From Kaistia terrae (GTDB lineage Bacteria > Pseudomonadota > Alphaproteobacteria > Rhizobiales > Kaistiaceae): DNA of 64,000 nt. The DNA lies in contig NZ_JAPKNH010000002.1 in the NCBI RefSeq assembly GCF_026344005.1, forward strand, positions 682,001 to 746,000, given 5' to 3'. This document shows positions 15,999 to 26,411 of this stretch, piece by piece. A model generated the notes under the pieces. The model did not search any database. It had not been told where the DNA came from and saw only the letters and a program-made list of their open reading frames with translations. Both the position numbers and the translations under genes were made by a program. Positions within the stretch are counted from its first letter, which is position 1; every line of letters begins with the position of its first letter.

Positions 15999-17513
15999 AT
16001 GTCCCTGCTCGCCATCAAAGACCTTTCGCTCACCCGCCACATCTGCCTTTTCAGCGGCCTCAGCGTCTCCATCGTCAAGGGAGACCGGCTGGGCCTGGTT
16101 GCCGCGAACGGACGCGGAAAATCCTCGCTCCTTCGTATCCTGGCGGGCGAGGAGGAGGCGACGTCGGGCGACGTGACGCGCGCACGAGGGCTTGTCACCG
16201 CCTTCGCCCCGCAGGACCCGCCCGAACACCTCCTGTCCCTGAGCTTCCATGCCGCCGTGCTCGATGCGCTCGCCCCTGAGGTCGCCGAAACGGAGAGCTG
16301 GCGGGTTGATGTTCTGCTCGATGATCTCGAGGTGGACGAGACCCTGCGGGGCTGCGCGGTTCGTGGCCTGTCCGGCGGCTGGCAGCGCACCATGCTGCTG
16401 GCGAGGGCGGCCGTGGTTGAGCCGGATCTGCTGCTGCTGGACGAACCGACCAACCATCTCGACCTTGGCCGGATCGGCGTTTTGCAGCGGTTTCTCGGCG
16501 CCCTGCCTCGCGACTGCGCCGTGGTCGCGGCGAGCCATGATCGCGCTTTTCTCGATGACGTGACGCATCGCACCTTGTTCCTGCGGCCGGAGGCCAGCGA
16601 AGACTTTGCGCTGGGCTATTCCCGCGCCCTCCAAAGCTTGGCCGAAAACGATGCGGCGCGTGATCGGCAATATGAGAACGACATGCGCAAGGTCCGGGCC
16701 CTGCGACAGCAATCGGCAAAGCTCAAGAACATCGGGATCAACAGCGGCTCCGACCTGCTGGTCGTCAAGACAAAGCAGCTTTCGGAGCGGGCCGACAAGC
16801 TGGAGGAACAGGCGCGGCCTGGACATCTGGAACGCTCGGCCGGCGCGATCCGCCTGACCAATAGCGGCACGCACGCCAAGGCGCTGGTGACGATCGATGA
16901 CGCGGCGATCGCGACACCCGACGGGCGGCCATTGTTCAAAACAGGGAGACTCTGGATCGAGAAGGGGGACCGGATAGCCTTGCTCGGCGCCAACGGAACC
17001 GGCAAGACGCGGCTGGTCGAAAGATTGCGAGCAGCCCTTGTCGGGGAGGATCGACATATCCGGGGCGCGGCGAGCCTCGAACTCGGCTATTCCGATCAGG
17101 CGCTATCCCAGCTGGATGCGTTTCCGACGCCTTGGGATGCGGTGAAGCAGCGTGGGGTCCTGACCGATCATCAGGCGCGGTCGCAACTCGCTGGAGCCGG
17201 GATCAGCATCGATGCCCAGGCGGCGCCGGTCGGCCGGCTTTCCGGCGGCCAGCGGGCAAGGCTTTCCATGCTGCTGCTGCGCCTGTCGCAGCCGAACTTC
17301 TATCTGCTGGATGAGCCGACGAACCACCTCGATATCGAGGGGCAGGATATGCTGGAAGGCGAACTGGCCGAGCACGGCGCCGCCTGCCTTTTCGTCAGCC
17401 ACGACCGGGCATTCGTCCAGGCCGTGGCGACGCGGATCTGGGTGATTTCCAACCGGCGGCTGGTCGAGATCGATGACCCGGCCGCCGTGTTCGAAAGTCT
17501 CTTGTCAGGCTGA
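15999..17513 (+). CDS. ABC-F family ATPase
   Basis: A 504-residue protein with two ABC ATPase domains and no membrane segments, the ABC-F layout of ribosome-associated translation factors and antibiotic-resistance proteins (EttA, Uup, Vga types). Domain 1: Walker A AANGRGKSS, signature LSGGW, Walker B LLLLDEPTNHLD. Domain 2: Walker A GANGTGKTR, signature LSGGQRARL, Walker B YLLDEPTNHLD. The linker (residues about 200-290) is charged and helical. Its exact role cannot be assigned. The start ATG has no strong ribosome site. It is convergent with the LLM oxidoreductase. Confidence 0.88.
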   Translation: MSLLAIKDLSLTRHICLFSGLSVSIVKGDRLGLVAANGRGKSSLLRILAGEEEATSGDVTRARGLVTAFAPQDPPEHLLSLSFHAAVLDALAPEVAETESWRVDVLLDDLEVDETLRGCAVRGLSGGWQRTMLLARAAVVEPDLLLLDEPTNHLDLGRIGVLQRFLGALPRDCAVVAASHDRAFLDDVTHRTLFLRPEASEDFALGYSRALQSLAENDAARDRQYENDMRKVRALRQQSAKLKNIGINSGSDLLVVKTKQLSERADKLEEQARPGHLERSAGAIRLTNSGTHAKALVTIDDAAIATPDGRPLFKTGRLWIEKGDRIALLGANGTGKTRLVERLRAALVGEDRHIRGAASLELGYSDQALSQLDAFPTPWDAVKQRGVLTDHQARSQLAGAGISIDAQAAPVGRLSGGQRARLSMLLLRLSQPNFYLLDEPTNHLDIEGQDMLEGELAEHGAACLFVSHDRAFVQAVATRIWVISNRRLVEIDDPAAVFESLLSG

Positions 17514-17519
17514 ACCTCA

Positions 17520-17559
17520 GAAAAAGTGCTTCGCCGTCTCCGCGAGTCGGTGAAGCACT
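17520..17559 (-). terminator. Terminator of the LLM oxidoreductase gene
   Basis: On the minus strand AGTGCTTC and GAAGCACT form a stem (further pairing inside) followed by TTTTTC, 12 bases past the stop at 17571. It also lies just after the ABC-F stop. Confidence 0.8.
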
Positions 17560-17570
17560 CCTGGTTCTGG

Positions 17571-18611
17571 CTAGACGAGCTCCACCGCCGTGCGCTTCCA
17601 GCCGATGGCGGGCGCGATGTGGTCGGCGATCGTTCGCAAGAGCTTGGCGTTGTATTCGACGCCGAGCTGGTTCGGCACGGTGAGGAGCAGCGTGTCCGCA
17701 TCGAGCACGGCCTGGTCCTTGGCCAGTTCCGCCGCGATCACGTCCGGCTCGCCGACATAGCTCTTGCCGAAGCGGGCGAGGCTGTTGTCGAGATAGCCGA
17801 CCTGATCCTGGTCGGATCCGTCGCGCGCGCCAAAATAGGCGCGATCCCTGTCATCGGTGATCGGCAGCACGCTGCGCGAAACCGAAACGCGGGGCTCATG
17901 CTTCCAGCCGGCTGCCGCCCAGGCCTCGCGATAGACGCGGATCTGCTCGGCCTGCAGCTCGCTGAACGGCACGCCGGTATCTTCCAGCAGCAGCGTCGAG
18001 CTCATCAAGTTCATGCCCTGCTCGGCGGTCCACTTGGCTGTTTTCCGCGTCGCGGCGCCCCACCAGATGCGCTCCGGCAGGCCCGGCGATTGCGGCTGGA
18101 TCGCCAGCCGGCCGCCGGTGCCGGATCTTCCCGTGGCGGCCTTGGCGACACCGGCTCCCCGGATCGCCAGCCGGAACATCTCCGTATGCACGCGCGCGAG
18201 TTCGGCGCCGGTCAGGTCGTCGCCGGAATCATAGCCGAACGCTTCCCAGCCGCGCTCGGCGGGCTCGGGCGAACCGCGGCTGATGCCGAGCTGCAACCGG
18301 CCATTGCCGATCAGATCGGTCGCGGCGGCTTCCTCGGCCATGTAGAGCGGGTTTTCGTAGCGCATGTCGACCACGGCGGTGCCGAACTCGATGCGCTTCG
18401 TACGCGCCGCGATGGCCGAAAGCAGCGGAAATTGTGCCGCTGCCTGGCGGGCGAAATGATGAACGCGGAAAAAGGCGCCGTCTATGCCGATCTCTTCCGC
18501 CGCCACGGCCAGGTCGATCGCCTGCAGCAGCGAATCCTGCGCCGTACGTGTTTGCGAGCCTGGGGCGGCCTGCCAATGGCCGAACGACAGGAAACCGATC
18601 TTCTTCTTCAC
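17571..18611 (-). CDS. LLM-class flavin-dependent oxidoreductase
   Basis: A 346-residue luciferase-like monooxygenase family protein. It begins KKKIGFLSFGHWQ, has EEIGIDGAFFRVHHFARQ (first beta-alpha units of the TIM barrel), LISRG-type LGISRGSPEPAERGW, and a C-terminal LLLTVPNQLG. The substrate is unknown; such enzymes use FMN or F420 with a separate reductase. The GTG at 18609-18611 is chosen because GGAGA lies 7-11 bases upstream; the ATG at 18653 has none. It is monocistronic. Confidence 0.85.
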   Translation of the reverse strand: MKKKIGFLSFGHWQAAPGSQTRTAQDSLLQAIDLAVAAEEIGIDGAFFRVHHFARQAAAQFPLLSAIAARTKRIEFGTAVVDMRYENPLYMAEEAAATDLIGNGRLQLGISRGSPEPAERGWEAFGYDSGDDLTGAELARVHTEMFRLAIRGAGVAKAATGRSGTGGRLAIQPQSPGLPERIWWGAATRKTAKWTAEQGMNLMSSTLLLEDTGVPFSELQAEQIRVYREAWAAAGWKHEPRVSVSRSVLPITDDRDRAYFGARDGSDQDQVGYLDNSLARFGKSYVGEPDVIAAELAKDQAVLDADTLLLTVPNQLGVEYNAKLLRTIADHIAPAIGWKRTAVELV

Positions 18612-18790
18612 GGGAAATCTCCACTCGAACAGCAACGCTGCCTCTGGCTGCACTGTACACGGATGCGGCTGGAGGTCGGTCGCCTGCGCCGCACCATTTG
18701 GCGGCGTCGAGTCTCATTGGGGTTTCTGTTGGGCCTCATCTGGTGGGTGCCGGGGCGGCGCGCAAGCCGGGCGAGGGGACGAGCTTTCAG

Positions 18791-18936
18791 AAGACCCTCA
18801 CTCCAACCCTCTCCCGCAAGCGGGAGAGGGAGTCCGCCGCCCCCCGTCTTCGCTCCGCGCCAGATTTTTTACCCAAACGCGCCGCCGAAAAAGCCCTCGC
18901 CCGCTTGCGGGAGAGGGTGGGGTGAGGGGCTTGCTT
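18791..18936. repeat. Palindromic dispersed repeat, family A copy 2
   Basis: Left arm AGACCCTCACTCCAACCCTC then TCCCGCAAGCGGGAGAGGG; right arm CCCTCGCCCGCTTGCGGGAG then AGGGTGGGGTGAGGGGCTT. Same family as 3.2, 29.5 and 47.8 kb. It occupies part of the gap between the LLM gene and the TetR gene; I see no gene in the rest of that gap. Confidence 0.85.
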
Positions 18937-19025
18937 GAACTTCGATCCTCAAGGGAATGGCACGGCGCCAAGCCCTGGCGGCGCGGCTGGTCGCCAGGCA
19001 GAGCACGCGGTTGACCGAGAGTCGC

Positions 19026-19052
19026 TTGACCGGAGCGAACCCATCCTATATC
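19026..19052 (+). promoter_or_regulatory. Promoter candidate for the TetR gene
   Basis: TTGACC (19026-19031) and TATATC (19047-19052) are spaced by 15 bases, a little short. A second TTGACC lies at 19011. The palindrome at 19064 falls just downstream of the expected start of transcription. Confidence 0.45.
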
Positions 19053-19063
19053 GAGCTGGAACC

Positions 19064-19077
19064 GTACCGTACGGTAC
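19064..19077. promoter_or_regulatory. Candidate TetR operator
   Basis: GTACCGTACGGTAC is a perfect 14-bp palindrome 86 bases before the chosen TetR start. TetR-family proteins commonly repress their own gene through such palindromes placed at the promoter. Confidence 0.65.
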
Positions 19078-19163
19078 ACCGCAGTGCGGCATTTTCGGCC
19101 GGTCCCAGGACTGCCGTTTGCCCGTTGCCTCGGTCCGCAAGAGTCTCATGGAGATCCAGTCGC

Positions 19164-20884
<1,721 letters not shown>

Positions 20885-20910
20885 GGCCAGATCGCCTTAC
20901 GAGACCGGAA

Positions 20911-20938
20911 GGAGCCGCCGCGAGGCGGCTCCTTTTTT
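20911..20938 (+). terminator. Terminator after ilvC
   Basis: Perfect 9-bp stem GGAGCCGCC/GGCGGCTCC with loop GCGA, then TTTTTTG, 26 bases after the stop. Confidence 0.92.
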
Positions 20939-20991
20939 GTTGTCCGCCTTGCCCGTGCTTTACCAACGCCGACACCGGCGAATGTCCCAAC

Positions 20992-21028
20992 AAAAAGCCC
21001 CGCGGGAGCGATCCCGCGGGGCTTTTTA
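20992..21028. terminator. Bidirectional terminator between ilvC and a BA14K gene
   Basis: AAAAAGCCCCGCGGGA-GCGA-TCCCGCGGGGCTTTTT: an 11-bp perfect GC stem flanked by A-run and T-run, so it can act in both directions; the minus-strand BA14K gene ends 19 bases away. Confidence 0.9.
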
Positions 21029-21046
21029 TGTTCGGTGCGCTGGCGC

Positions 21047-21412
21047 TTAGTACGAGCCGCGGCAGCGATATTCGTATCCGTCGCGACCGATGAAGGTATC
21101 GGTCTCGGGGCTGTAGCTGCGGTAGCGGTCGAGGCAATAGTCGACATGGGCGCGCCAGGCGGCGCCACGCGGCGGCGGGACCTCGTAGTCGTCGGCATAG
21201 ACGCGCGGCTGCGACGCGATGGCGCCGATGCCGAGGCCGAGCAGGGTGCCGGCGGCGAGGCCGCCGATGACGGCGCCGCTATTGTCCTGGTGATAGTGGC
21301 CATAGTAGCGCGGGCCGCCGTGCCAGCGGTCAGCCGAAGCCGTCGAGGCGGTTGCCGTTACGGCAAGAATGCCAAGGACGCCGGCGAGCGACGCGGTAAC
21401 GAAGCTTCTCAT
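21047..21412 (-). CDS. BA14K family exported protein
   Basis: A 121-residue protein with a signal peptide (ending TASTASA), a glycine/alanine membrane-like stretch (GAVIGGLAAGTLLGLGIGAI) and a C-terminal BA14K module (VDYCLDRYRSYSPETDTFIG, then RDGYEYRCRGSY). The family is named for a Brucella immunoreactive, lectin-like 14-kDa protein and is confined to Hyphomicrobiales and relatives. ATG 21412 has AGGAGG 8-13 bases upstream. A second copy lies at 24.6 kb. Confidence 0.88.
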   Translation of the reverse strand: MRSFVTASLAGVLGILAVTATASTASADRWHGGPRYYGHYHQDNSGAVIGGLAAGTLLGLGIGAIASQPRVYADDYEVPPPRGAAWRAHVDYCLDRYRSYSPETDTFIGRDGYEYRCRGSY

Positions 21413-21630
21413 GATGAAGCCTCCTGTTCGTGAAGCCTGAGATGGGCCGAATATCGGTATGCATCGGGGCAAAACTATGACTGACGCGCCTAAGTTTTCG
21501 GTCGTGGAACTACCTTGGGTAGTGGTGGTGTTGTTGAATTAACCAATTTTAAACCAAGAATAGACGGCTGCGTCATTTTGGCGCCTGATGGTGGGCAGTT
21601 GGCGTCCGCTCAGGCTAGGAAACCGGCGCG

Positions 21631-22371
21631 TCAGATGACGCCGCCATTTGCGCGCAGGACCTGGCCGTTCACCCAGCCGCTGTCGGGACCAGCGAGAAAC
21701 GCGACGACGGCAGCAATGTCGTCGGGCTGGCCGAGCCGGCGCATCGGGTTCATGCCGGCAATCGCGCGGATCTGCTCGTCGGTCTTGCCCTTGGTGAACA
21801 ATTCCGTCTCGACCGGCCCGGGCGCGACGGCGTTGACCGTGATCCGGCGCGGCCCCAGTTCCTTCGCCAGGATGTGGGTCATCGCTTCGACGGCGGCCTT
21901 GGTGGCGGCGTAGATGCCGTAGCCCGGCTGATAGAGGCCGACGACGCTGGATGAAAAATTGACGATGCGTCCGCCATCGCGAAGCCGCCTGGTCGCTTCG
22001 CGCATGCCTCGGAACGCGCCGCCAAGATTGATCGCGACCTGCGCCTCGAAGGCGGCATCATCGACGTCCGACAGGGCTCCGAGCGTCATGACGCCGGCAT
22101 TGTTGACGAGGATGTCCGCGCCGCCAAAGGCCGTCTCGGCCGCGTCGAACAGGGCGGCGACCCCGCCGGCGCTGGCGATGTCGGCCTGGACGGCGATGGC
22201 CGTTCCTCCGGCAGTCTCGATCGCCGCCACGACTTCGTCGGCGGATTTCCGGTTCGAGGCATAGTTTACGACGACGGCGATTCCGTCTGAGGCAAGGCGC
22301 TTTGCGATCGCGGCGCCGATGCCTTTCGAGGCTCCGGTGACGATCGCGACGCGTTGGGCTGGGGTGGTCAT
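21631..22371 (-). CDS. SDR family oxidoreductase
   Basis: A 246-residue short-chain dehydrogenase/reductase: nucleotide motif TGASKGIGAAI (residues about 12-22), NNAGV, catalytic Ser (VNFSSSVVG) and YxxxK (YGIYAATKAAVEA), and a closing GQVLRANGGVI. It is of the 3-ketoacyl-reductase-like class; substrate unknown. ATG 22371 has GGAG 7-10 bases upstream. It is divergent from a LysR gene 100 bp away, the standard arrangement for a LysR-controlled target. Confidence 0.9.
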   Translation of the reverse strand: MTTPAQRVAIVTGASKGIGAAIAKRLASDGIAVVVNYASNRKSADEVVAAIETAGGTAIAVQADIASAGGVAALFDAAETAFGGADILVNNAGVMTLGALSDVDDAAFEAQVAINLGGAFRGMREATRRLRDGGRIVNFSSSVVGLYQPGYGIYAATKAAVEAMTHILAKELGPRRITVNAVAPGPVETELFTKGKTDEQIRAIAGMNPMRRLGQPDDIAAVVAFLAGPDSGWVNGQVLRANGGVI

Positions 22372-22424
22372 GGCTTGGCTCCGGTTATGTTGAGCCAGAA
22401 ATAGAGTGTGGCTTATTCCAGAAC

Positions 22425-22451
22425 AATTCTTGGCAAATTGACATAAGAATT
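22425..22451. promoter_or_regulatory. Candidate LysR binding site between the SDR and LysR genes
   Basis: AATTCTT (22425-22431) and AAGAATT (22445-22451) form a 7-bp inverted repeat with a 13-base spacer in the 100-bp gap; TTGACA (22438-22443) overlaps it as a possible LysR-gene -35. Confidence 0.5.
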
Positions 22452-22471
22452 CGGCTGTGGTGAACAAAGTC

Positions 22472-23365
22472 ATGGACCGTCTGGATCGCATGCAACTGTT
22501 CGTCCGCGTCGTCGACCGCCGCAGCTTTTCCGCCGCGGCGGCGGATCTCGGCCTTGCCCGCTCGACGACGACGGAGGCGGTCAAGCAGCTGGAACGCAGC
22601 CTTGGCGTGCGCCTGCTGGAGCGGACGACCCGCCATGTCGCACCGACCCTCGACGGCCAGGCCTTCTACCAGCGCTGCCTCTCCATTCTTTCCGAGGTCG
22701 ATGACGCCGAAAATGCGTTTCGCAACGCCCAGCCGCGCGGCCTGCTGCGCGTCGATGCGCATCCCCTGCTGACGCAGACCTTCCTGCTGCCGAAGTTGCA
22801 GGAATTCATGCAGCGATACCCGCTGCTCGATTTGCAGATCGGGCAGGGCGACCGGCTGGTTGATCTCGTGCGCGAGGGCGTCGATTGCGTCATCCGCGCC
22901 GGCAACGCCGCCGAAAGCGGGCTGATCATGCGGCGGCTCGGCCTGATCCGCGAAGTCACCTGCGCCAGCCCCGCCTATCTGGAAAAACACGGCATGCCGC
23001 GTTCGCCCGACGAACTGGACGGGCATCTTGCCGTCGGCTTCGTCTCCTCGCGCACCGGGCAGACCATGCCGCTCGAATTCATGGTGCAGGGCGAGGTCCG
23101 GCTGGTGAACCTGCCGGGCCGCCTTTCGGTCAATAACTCCGACACGATGGCCGATCTCGCGCGGCGCGGCTTCGGCCTGATTCAGGCGCCGCGCTATCGC
23201 TTTCGCGACGACCTTGCCAGGGGAGCGCTGGTCGAAGTGCTGCCGGATTTCCCGCCGCCGCCGACCCCGCTCGCGGCGCTCTATCCGCAGAACCGGCAAT
23301 TGTCGCCGCGCCTGCGCGTCTTCCTCGACTGGATCGTGCCGATCTTCGCCGAAGCCGATCTGTAG
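22472..23365 (+). CDS. LysR family transcriptional regulator
   Basis: A 297-residue LysR regulator. The N-terminal winged HTH reads MDRLDRMQLFVRVVDRRSFS with LGLARSTTTEAVKQLERSLG; the effector domain runs from about residue 88. The subclass starting MDRLxxMxxFVxVV is common in Proteobacteria and usually controls the divergent gene, here the SDR. ATG 22472 is preferred to GTG 22457 on family fit. Confidence 0.9.
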   Translation: MDRLDRMQLFVRVVDRRSFSAAAADLGLARSTTTEAVKQLERSLGVRLLERTTRHVAPTLDGQAFYQRCLSILSEVDDAENAFRNAQPRGLLRVDAHPLLTQTFLLPKLQEFMQRYPLLDLQIGQGDRLVDLVREGVDCVIRAGNAAESGLIMRRLGLIREVTCASPAYLEKHGMPRSPDELDGHLAVGFVSSRTGQTMPLEFMVQGEVRLVNLPGRLSVNNSDTMADLARRGFGLIQAPRYRFRDDLARGALVEVLPDFPPPPTPLAALYPQNRQLSPRLRVFLDWIVPIFAEADL

Positions 23366-23461
23366 AAAAGTCGTGGATCGCGGCTGGCGCAACGTCAGCC
23401 AATGGCGCAGCCAGTCGAAACTGGCCTAGGCTGGCGGCAATCAGGAATGGGAGGAACTGTC

Positions 23462-24487
23462 TTGGCTGAGGGAATTATTCTGGTCGATCCGCTGCCGCGG
23501 ACGCTCGATCTGATCATGGAGCCGGATGTCCGTGCGCGGCTGGAGAAGCTGGGCCGCGTGGTGATCTCGGAAGATGCGCCGATGTCGGACGCGCAGATCG
23601 ACGAACTGCTGCCTGAAACGGTGCTGATCTTCGGCCAGACGGCGCTGCCGCGCGAGCGGCTCGACCGGGCGAAGAAGCTGAAGGCGGTCATCAATGTCGA
23701 GACCAACTTCCTGCCCAATATCGATTACCAGACCTGCCAGGAACGCAATATCTGGGTGCTGACGCCGGGCTCTGCCTTCGCAGCCCCGGTGGCGGAAGCC
23801 GCCCTTGGCATGGCGATCGATCTGGCGCGCGGTATCTCGGCCGCCGACCGCGCGTTTCGCGCCGTCACCGAGCAATATGGCCTTGCCGCCAATGCCGAGA
23901 CGTTCCGCTTCGCCGGCGCTTCGGTCGGCATCATCGGGCTCGGCGATCTCGGCAAGAATCTGCGCGAGCTGATCCGGCCGTTCAAGAATCCGGTCAAGGT
24001 GTTCGATCCCTGGCTGCCGGACGAGATCATCGAGCGGCATGATTGCCAGCCGGCCTCGCTCGACGACGTGCTTTCGACCAGCCAGGTGGTGTTCGTCTTC
24101 GCGACGGTGACGGGCGAGAATCAGGGATTTCTGGGTGCGCGCGAATTCGCGCTGATGAAGAAGGGCGCGGCCTTCCTGCTGATGAGCCGTGCGGCGGTGG
24201 TCGATTTCCCGGCCATGCTCGACGCGGTCCGTTCCGGCCATATCCGTGTTGCGACCGATGTGTTCCCGGAGGAGCCCGTGCCGGCTGATGATCCGGTGCG
24301 CCAGATGGAGGGCATCCTGCTCTCGGCGCACAGGACGGGCGGCACCGTCGACGCGCTGTTCTCGATCGGCCGGATGGCGGTTGCCGATGCCGAGCTGATC
24401 CTGCGCGGCCTGCCGCCGCAGCTTTGCCGCCGCGCCGATCCGGCGCTGGCGAGCCGGCTGCGTTCGAAGCCGGTCCGTGTGACGTAG
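23462..24487 (+). CDS. D-2-hydroxyacid dehydrogenase family protein
   Basis: A 341-residue NAD-dependent D-isomer-specific hydroxyacid dehydrogenase. It has the nucleotide motif GIIGLGDLGKNL, the catalytic arginine in LLMSRAAVVD, glutamate in DVFPEEPVP and histidine in LSAHRTGGT; the last departs from the usual PHIAG context. The substrate is not evident. TTG 23462 is chosen because GGGAGGA stands 6 bases upstream; ATG 23447 is the alternative. It is followed by a terminator-like hairpin. Confidence 0.85.
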   Translation: MAEGIILVDPLPRTLDLIMEPDVRARLEKLGRVVISEDAPMSDAQIDELLPETVLIFGQTALPRERLDRAKKLKAVINVETNFLPNIDYQTCQERNIWVLTPGSAFAAPVAEAALGMAIDLARGISAADRAFRAVTEQYGLAANAETFRFAGASVGIIGLGDLGKNLRELIRPFKNPVKVFDPWLPDEIIERHDCQPASLDDVLSTSQVVFVFATVTGENQGFLGAREFALMKKGAAFLLMSRAAVVDFPAMLDAVRSGHIRVATDVFPEEPVPADDPVRQMEGILLSAHRTGGTVDALFSIGRMAVADAELILRGLPPQLCRRADPALASRLRSKPVRVT

Positions 24488-24522
24488 ACAAAAAAGCCCG
24501 CCGTCGGATGCCGGCGGCGGGT
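24488..24522 (-). terminator. Terminator of the second BA14K gene
   Basis: On the minus strand CCCGCCGCCGG-CAT-CCGACGGCGGGC is followed by TTTTTTG. It lies about 100 bases past the BA14K stop and directly behind the hydroxyacid dehydrogenase. Confidence 0.75.
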
Positions 24523-24623
24523 GATTGTCTTCGTTGTCAAAATCTATTGGTCATGCAGAATTATTGGCCGAGCAATGGATTCTTTGCCTCTCCTTATGGA
24601 GAGTTTCTTCGCTTGAAATCGCT

Positions 24624-24992
24624 CTAGTACGAGCCGCGGCAGCGGTATTCGTTGCCGTCCCGACCGATAAAGGTGTCGCTGCGTTCGTCATAGGAGCGGT
24701 AGTTGTCGTAGCACCACTCCGTGTGAGCGCGCCAATTGGCGCGAACGACGCGGCGCGGCGGTGCGCGGTAGCCGTCGTCATAGACCGGGGCGGCGTAGCG
24801 CGGCGGGGCGACCTCGTAGCCATCGTCATAGCGCGGGGCGGCGAGCAGGGCGCCGACACCAAGGCCGACAACGGCGCCGGCTGCGGCGGCTGCGTTGCGG
24901 CCGTTCTCGGCCGAGGCGGTTTCGGCCGTGCCGATGATGGCGGTGATGCCGATCAGGGCGGCGAGAGCGGCGGTTGCGATCTTCTTCATCAT
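24624..24992 (-). CDS. BA14K family exported protein (second copy)
   Basis: A 122-residue paralogue of the 21.0-kb gene. A signal peptide (KKIATAALAALIGITAII...TASA) precedes an Ala/Gly stretch, a Pro/Tyr/Asp linker with repeated YDDGY units, and the BA14K module (TEWCYDNYRSYDERSDTFIG, RDGNEYRCRGSY). The final 15 residues are nearly identical to the first copy. ATG 24992 follows GGGAGA; the next codon is also ATG. Confidence 0.88.
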   Translation of the reverse strand: MMKKIATAALAALIGITAIIGTAETASAENGRNAAAAAGAVVGLGVGALLAAPRYDDGYEVAPPRYAAPVYDDGYRAPPRRVVRANWRAHTEWCYDNYRSYDERSDTFIGRDGNEYRCRGSY

Positions 24993-25159
24993 GCGATCTC
25001 CCATTGGGGGGCGGAGGGCCTGATCTCTAGGGGGGCCTAGCTGAATGCCCGCTGAATGATGAGAGAAGACAACAGGGCGCTTTCGGGCGCTATGAACGGC
25101 TTCACAGGAGCCGGGTCGCGTTGTCTCATGCTATGAGGAAGGATCTGTTGGATCGACGC

Positions 25160-26080
25160 ATGAGGCTGCCCTTGACCCGCCGTTTTGCCCTACTCGACGT
25201 CTTCGCCAAGTCGCCCCTCGAGGGCAACCAGCTCGCGGTCGTCCTCGATAGTGAAGGGCTGAGCGACGAGCGCATGCAGGCGATTACGCGCGAGTTCAAC
25301 CTGGCCGAGACGGTGTTCGTGCTGCCGCCGGAAAAACCGGGACATCGCGCCCATCTGCGTATTTTCTGCCCGGCCTACGAGATGCCTTTTGCCGGCCACC
25401 CGACCGTCGGCACCGCCGTGCTGCTGGCGCTCGAGACCTTTGGCGCGGAGGCCGCGGGTCAGGATGCCGTCTTCGTGGTCGAGGAAAAGGTTGGCGATAT
25501 CCGCTGCGTTGTCGCGCTGCACTCCGGCAAGGCCGGGCACGCCATTTTTGACGTGCCGAAGCAATCGGCAAGGGTGGATGCCGAGATCGACGATGCGGCG
25601 CTGGCTGCGATGCTGGGGCTGGAGCCATCGCAGCTTGGCTGCGAGAACCACCGCCCCTCGGTTTATTCGGCCGGTGTGCCCTACCTGCTGGTGCCGGTGC
25701 GCGATCTCGCTGCCATCACGCGCGCCCGGCCGGTGATCCAGAACTGGAAGAACGCTCTGCCGGAAGGCGTCGGCAGCGTCTATCTCTACACGCGCGAGAC
25801 GACAACCAACGATCACCAGTTCCATGCCCGCATGTTCTGGCTGGGCGAGGGGATCATCGAGGATCCGGCCACCGGTTCCGCCGCCGCGGCCTTTGCCGGG
25901 GCGATCGCCGCGTTCGATCAACTGCCGTCGGGAACGCACCGCTTCGTCATCGAGCAGGGCTTTGAAATGAAGCGGCCGAGCCTGATTTCGCTCGAGGTGG
26001 ATATCGAGAACCACACACTGCATGCCAGCCGCATCGGCGGCGACGCCGTACTGATCGCGCGCGGCACGCTGGATATCTAG
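25160..26080 (+). CDS. PhzF family isomerase/epimerase
   Basis: A 306-residue PhzF-fold protein, related to phenazine-biosynthesis isomerase and diaminopimelate epimerase. Diagnostic features are FALLDVFAKSPLEGNQLAVV, the catalytic glutamate in FNLAETVFV, the FCPAYEMPFAGHPTVGTAVL motif and EDPATGSAAAA. The start is uncertain: TTG 25148 has a close AGGAAGGA, ATG 25133 and TTG 25121 are also in frame; I use ATG 25160 because homologues begin just before the FALLDVF strand. Substrate unknown; no phenazine genes are nearby. Confidence 0.88.
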   Translation: MRLPLTRRFALLDVFAKSPLEGNQLAVVLDSEGLSDERMQAITREFNLAETVFVLPPEKPGHRAHLRIFCPAYEMPFAGHPTVGTAVLLALETFGAEAAGQDAVFVVEEKVGDIRCVVALHSGKAGHAIFDVPKQSARVDAEIDDAALAAMLGLEPSQLGCENHRPSVYSAGVPYLLVPVRDLAAITRARPVIQNWKNALPEGVGSVYLYTRETTTNDHQFHARMFWLGEGIIEDPATGSAAAAFAGAIAAFDQLPSGTHRFVIEQGFEMKRPSLISLEVDIENHTLHASRIGGDAVLIARGTLDI

Positions 26081-26119
26081 GGGGGGGCCTTGCTTGCTTT
26101 CCTGCCGCTCGGTGCACAC

Positions 26120-26255
26120 TCGGTCATCATCCTGAGGTGCCCGGCAAGGCCGGGCCTCGAAGGAGGGTCCAGGGAATGAAGACCGCAGGTCGAGGTGTTT
26201 CGCTGGACCCTCCTTCGAGGCTTCGCTGACGCGAAGCACCTCAGGATGATGATCG
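26120..26255. repeat. Palindromic dispersed repeat (family F)
   Basis: Left arm CATCATCCTGAGGTGCCCGG then GGCCTCGAAGGAGGGTCCAG; right arm CTGGACCCTCCTTCGAGGCT then GAAGCACCTCAGGATGATG. It lies in the 330-bp gap between the convergent PhzF and glycosyltransferase genes. The core CATCCTGAGG/CTCGAAGGA is shared with the family D unit at 10.5 kb. Confidence 0.85.
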
Positions 26256-26411
26256 AGGGATGCGGAAGCCTTTCTTCACCGCGTCCTGAACTCGGGGGTC
26301 GGTGAAGGCAATTGCGCAGTGCCGACGAAGCCGAGCTTCGTCCGAACCGGTGTCCACTACGATGTCAACGTAGTGCTCTCTGCCCCAGCCCAGTTCCCTC
26401 GACAGCTCTGA

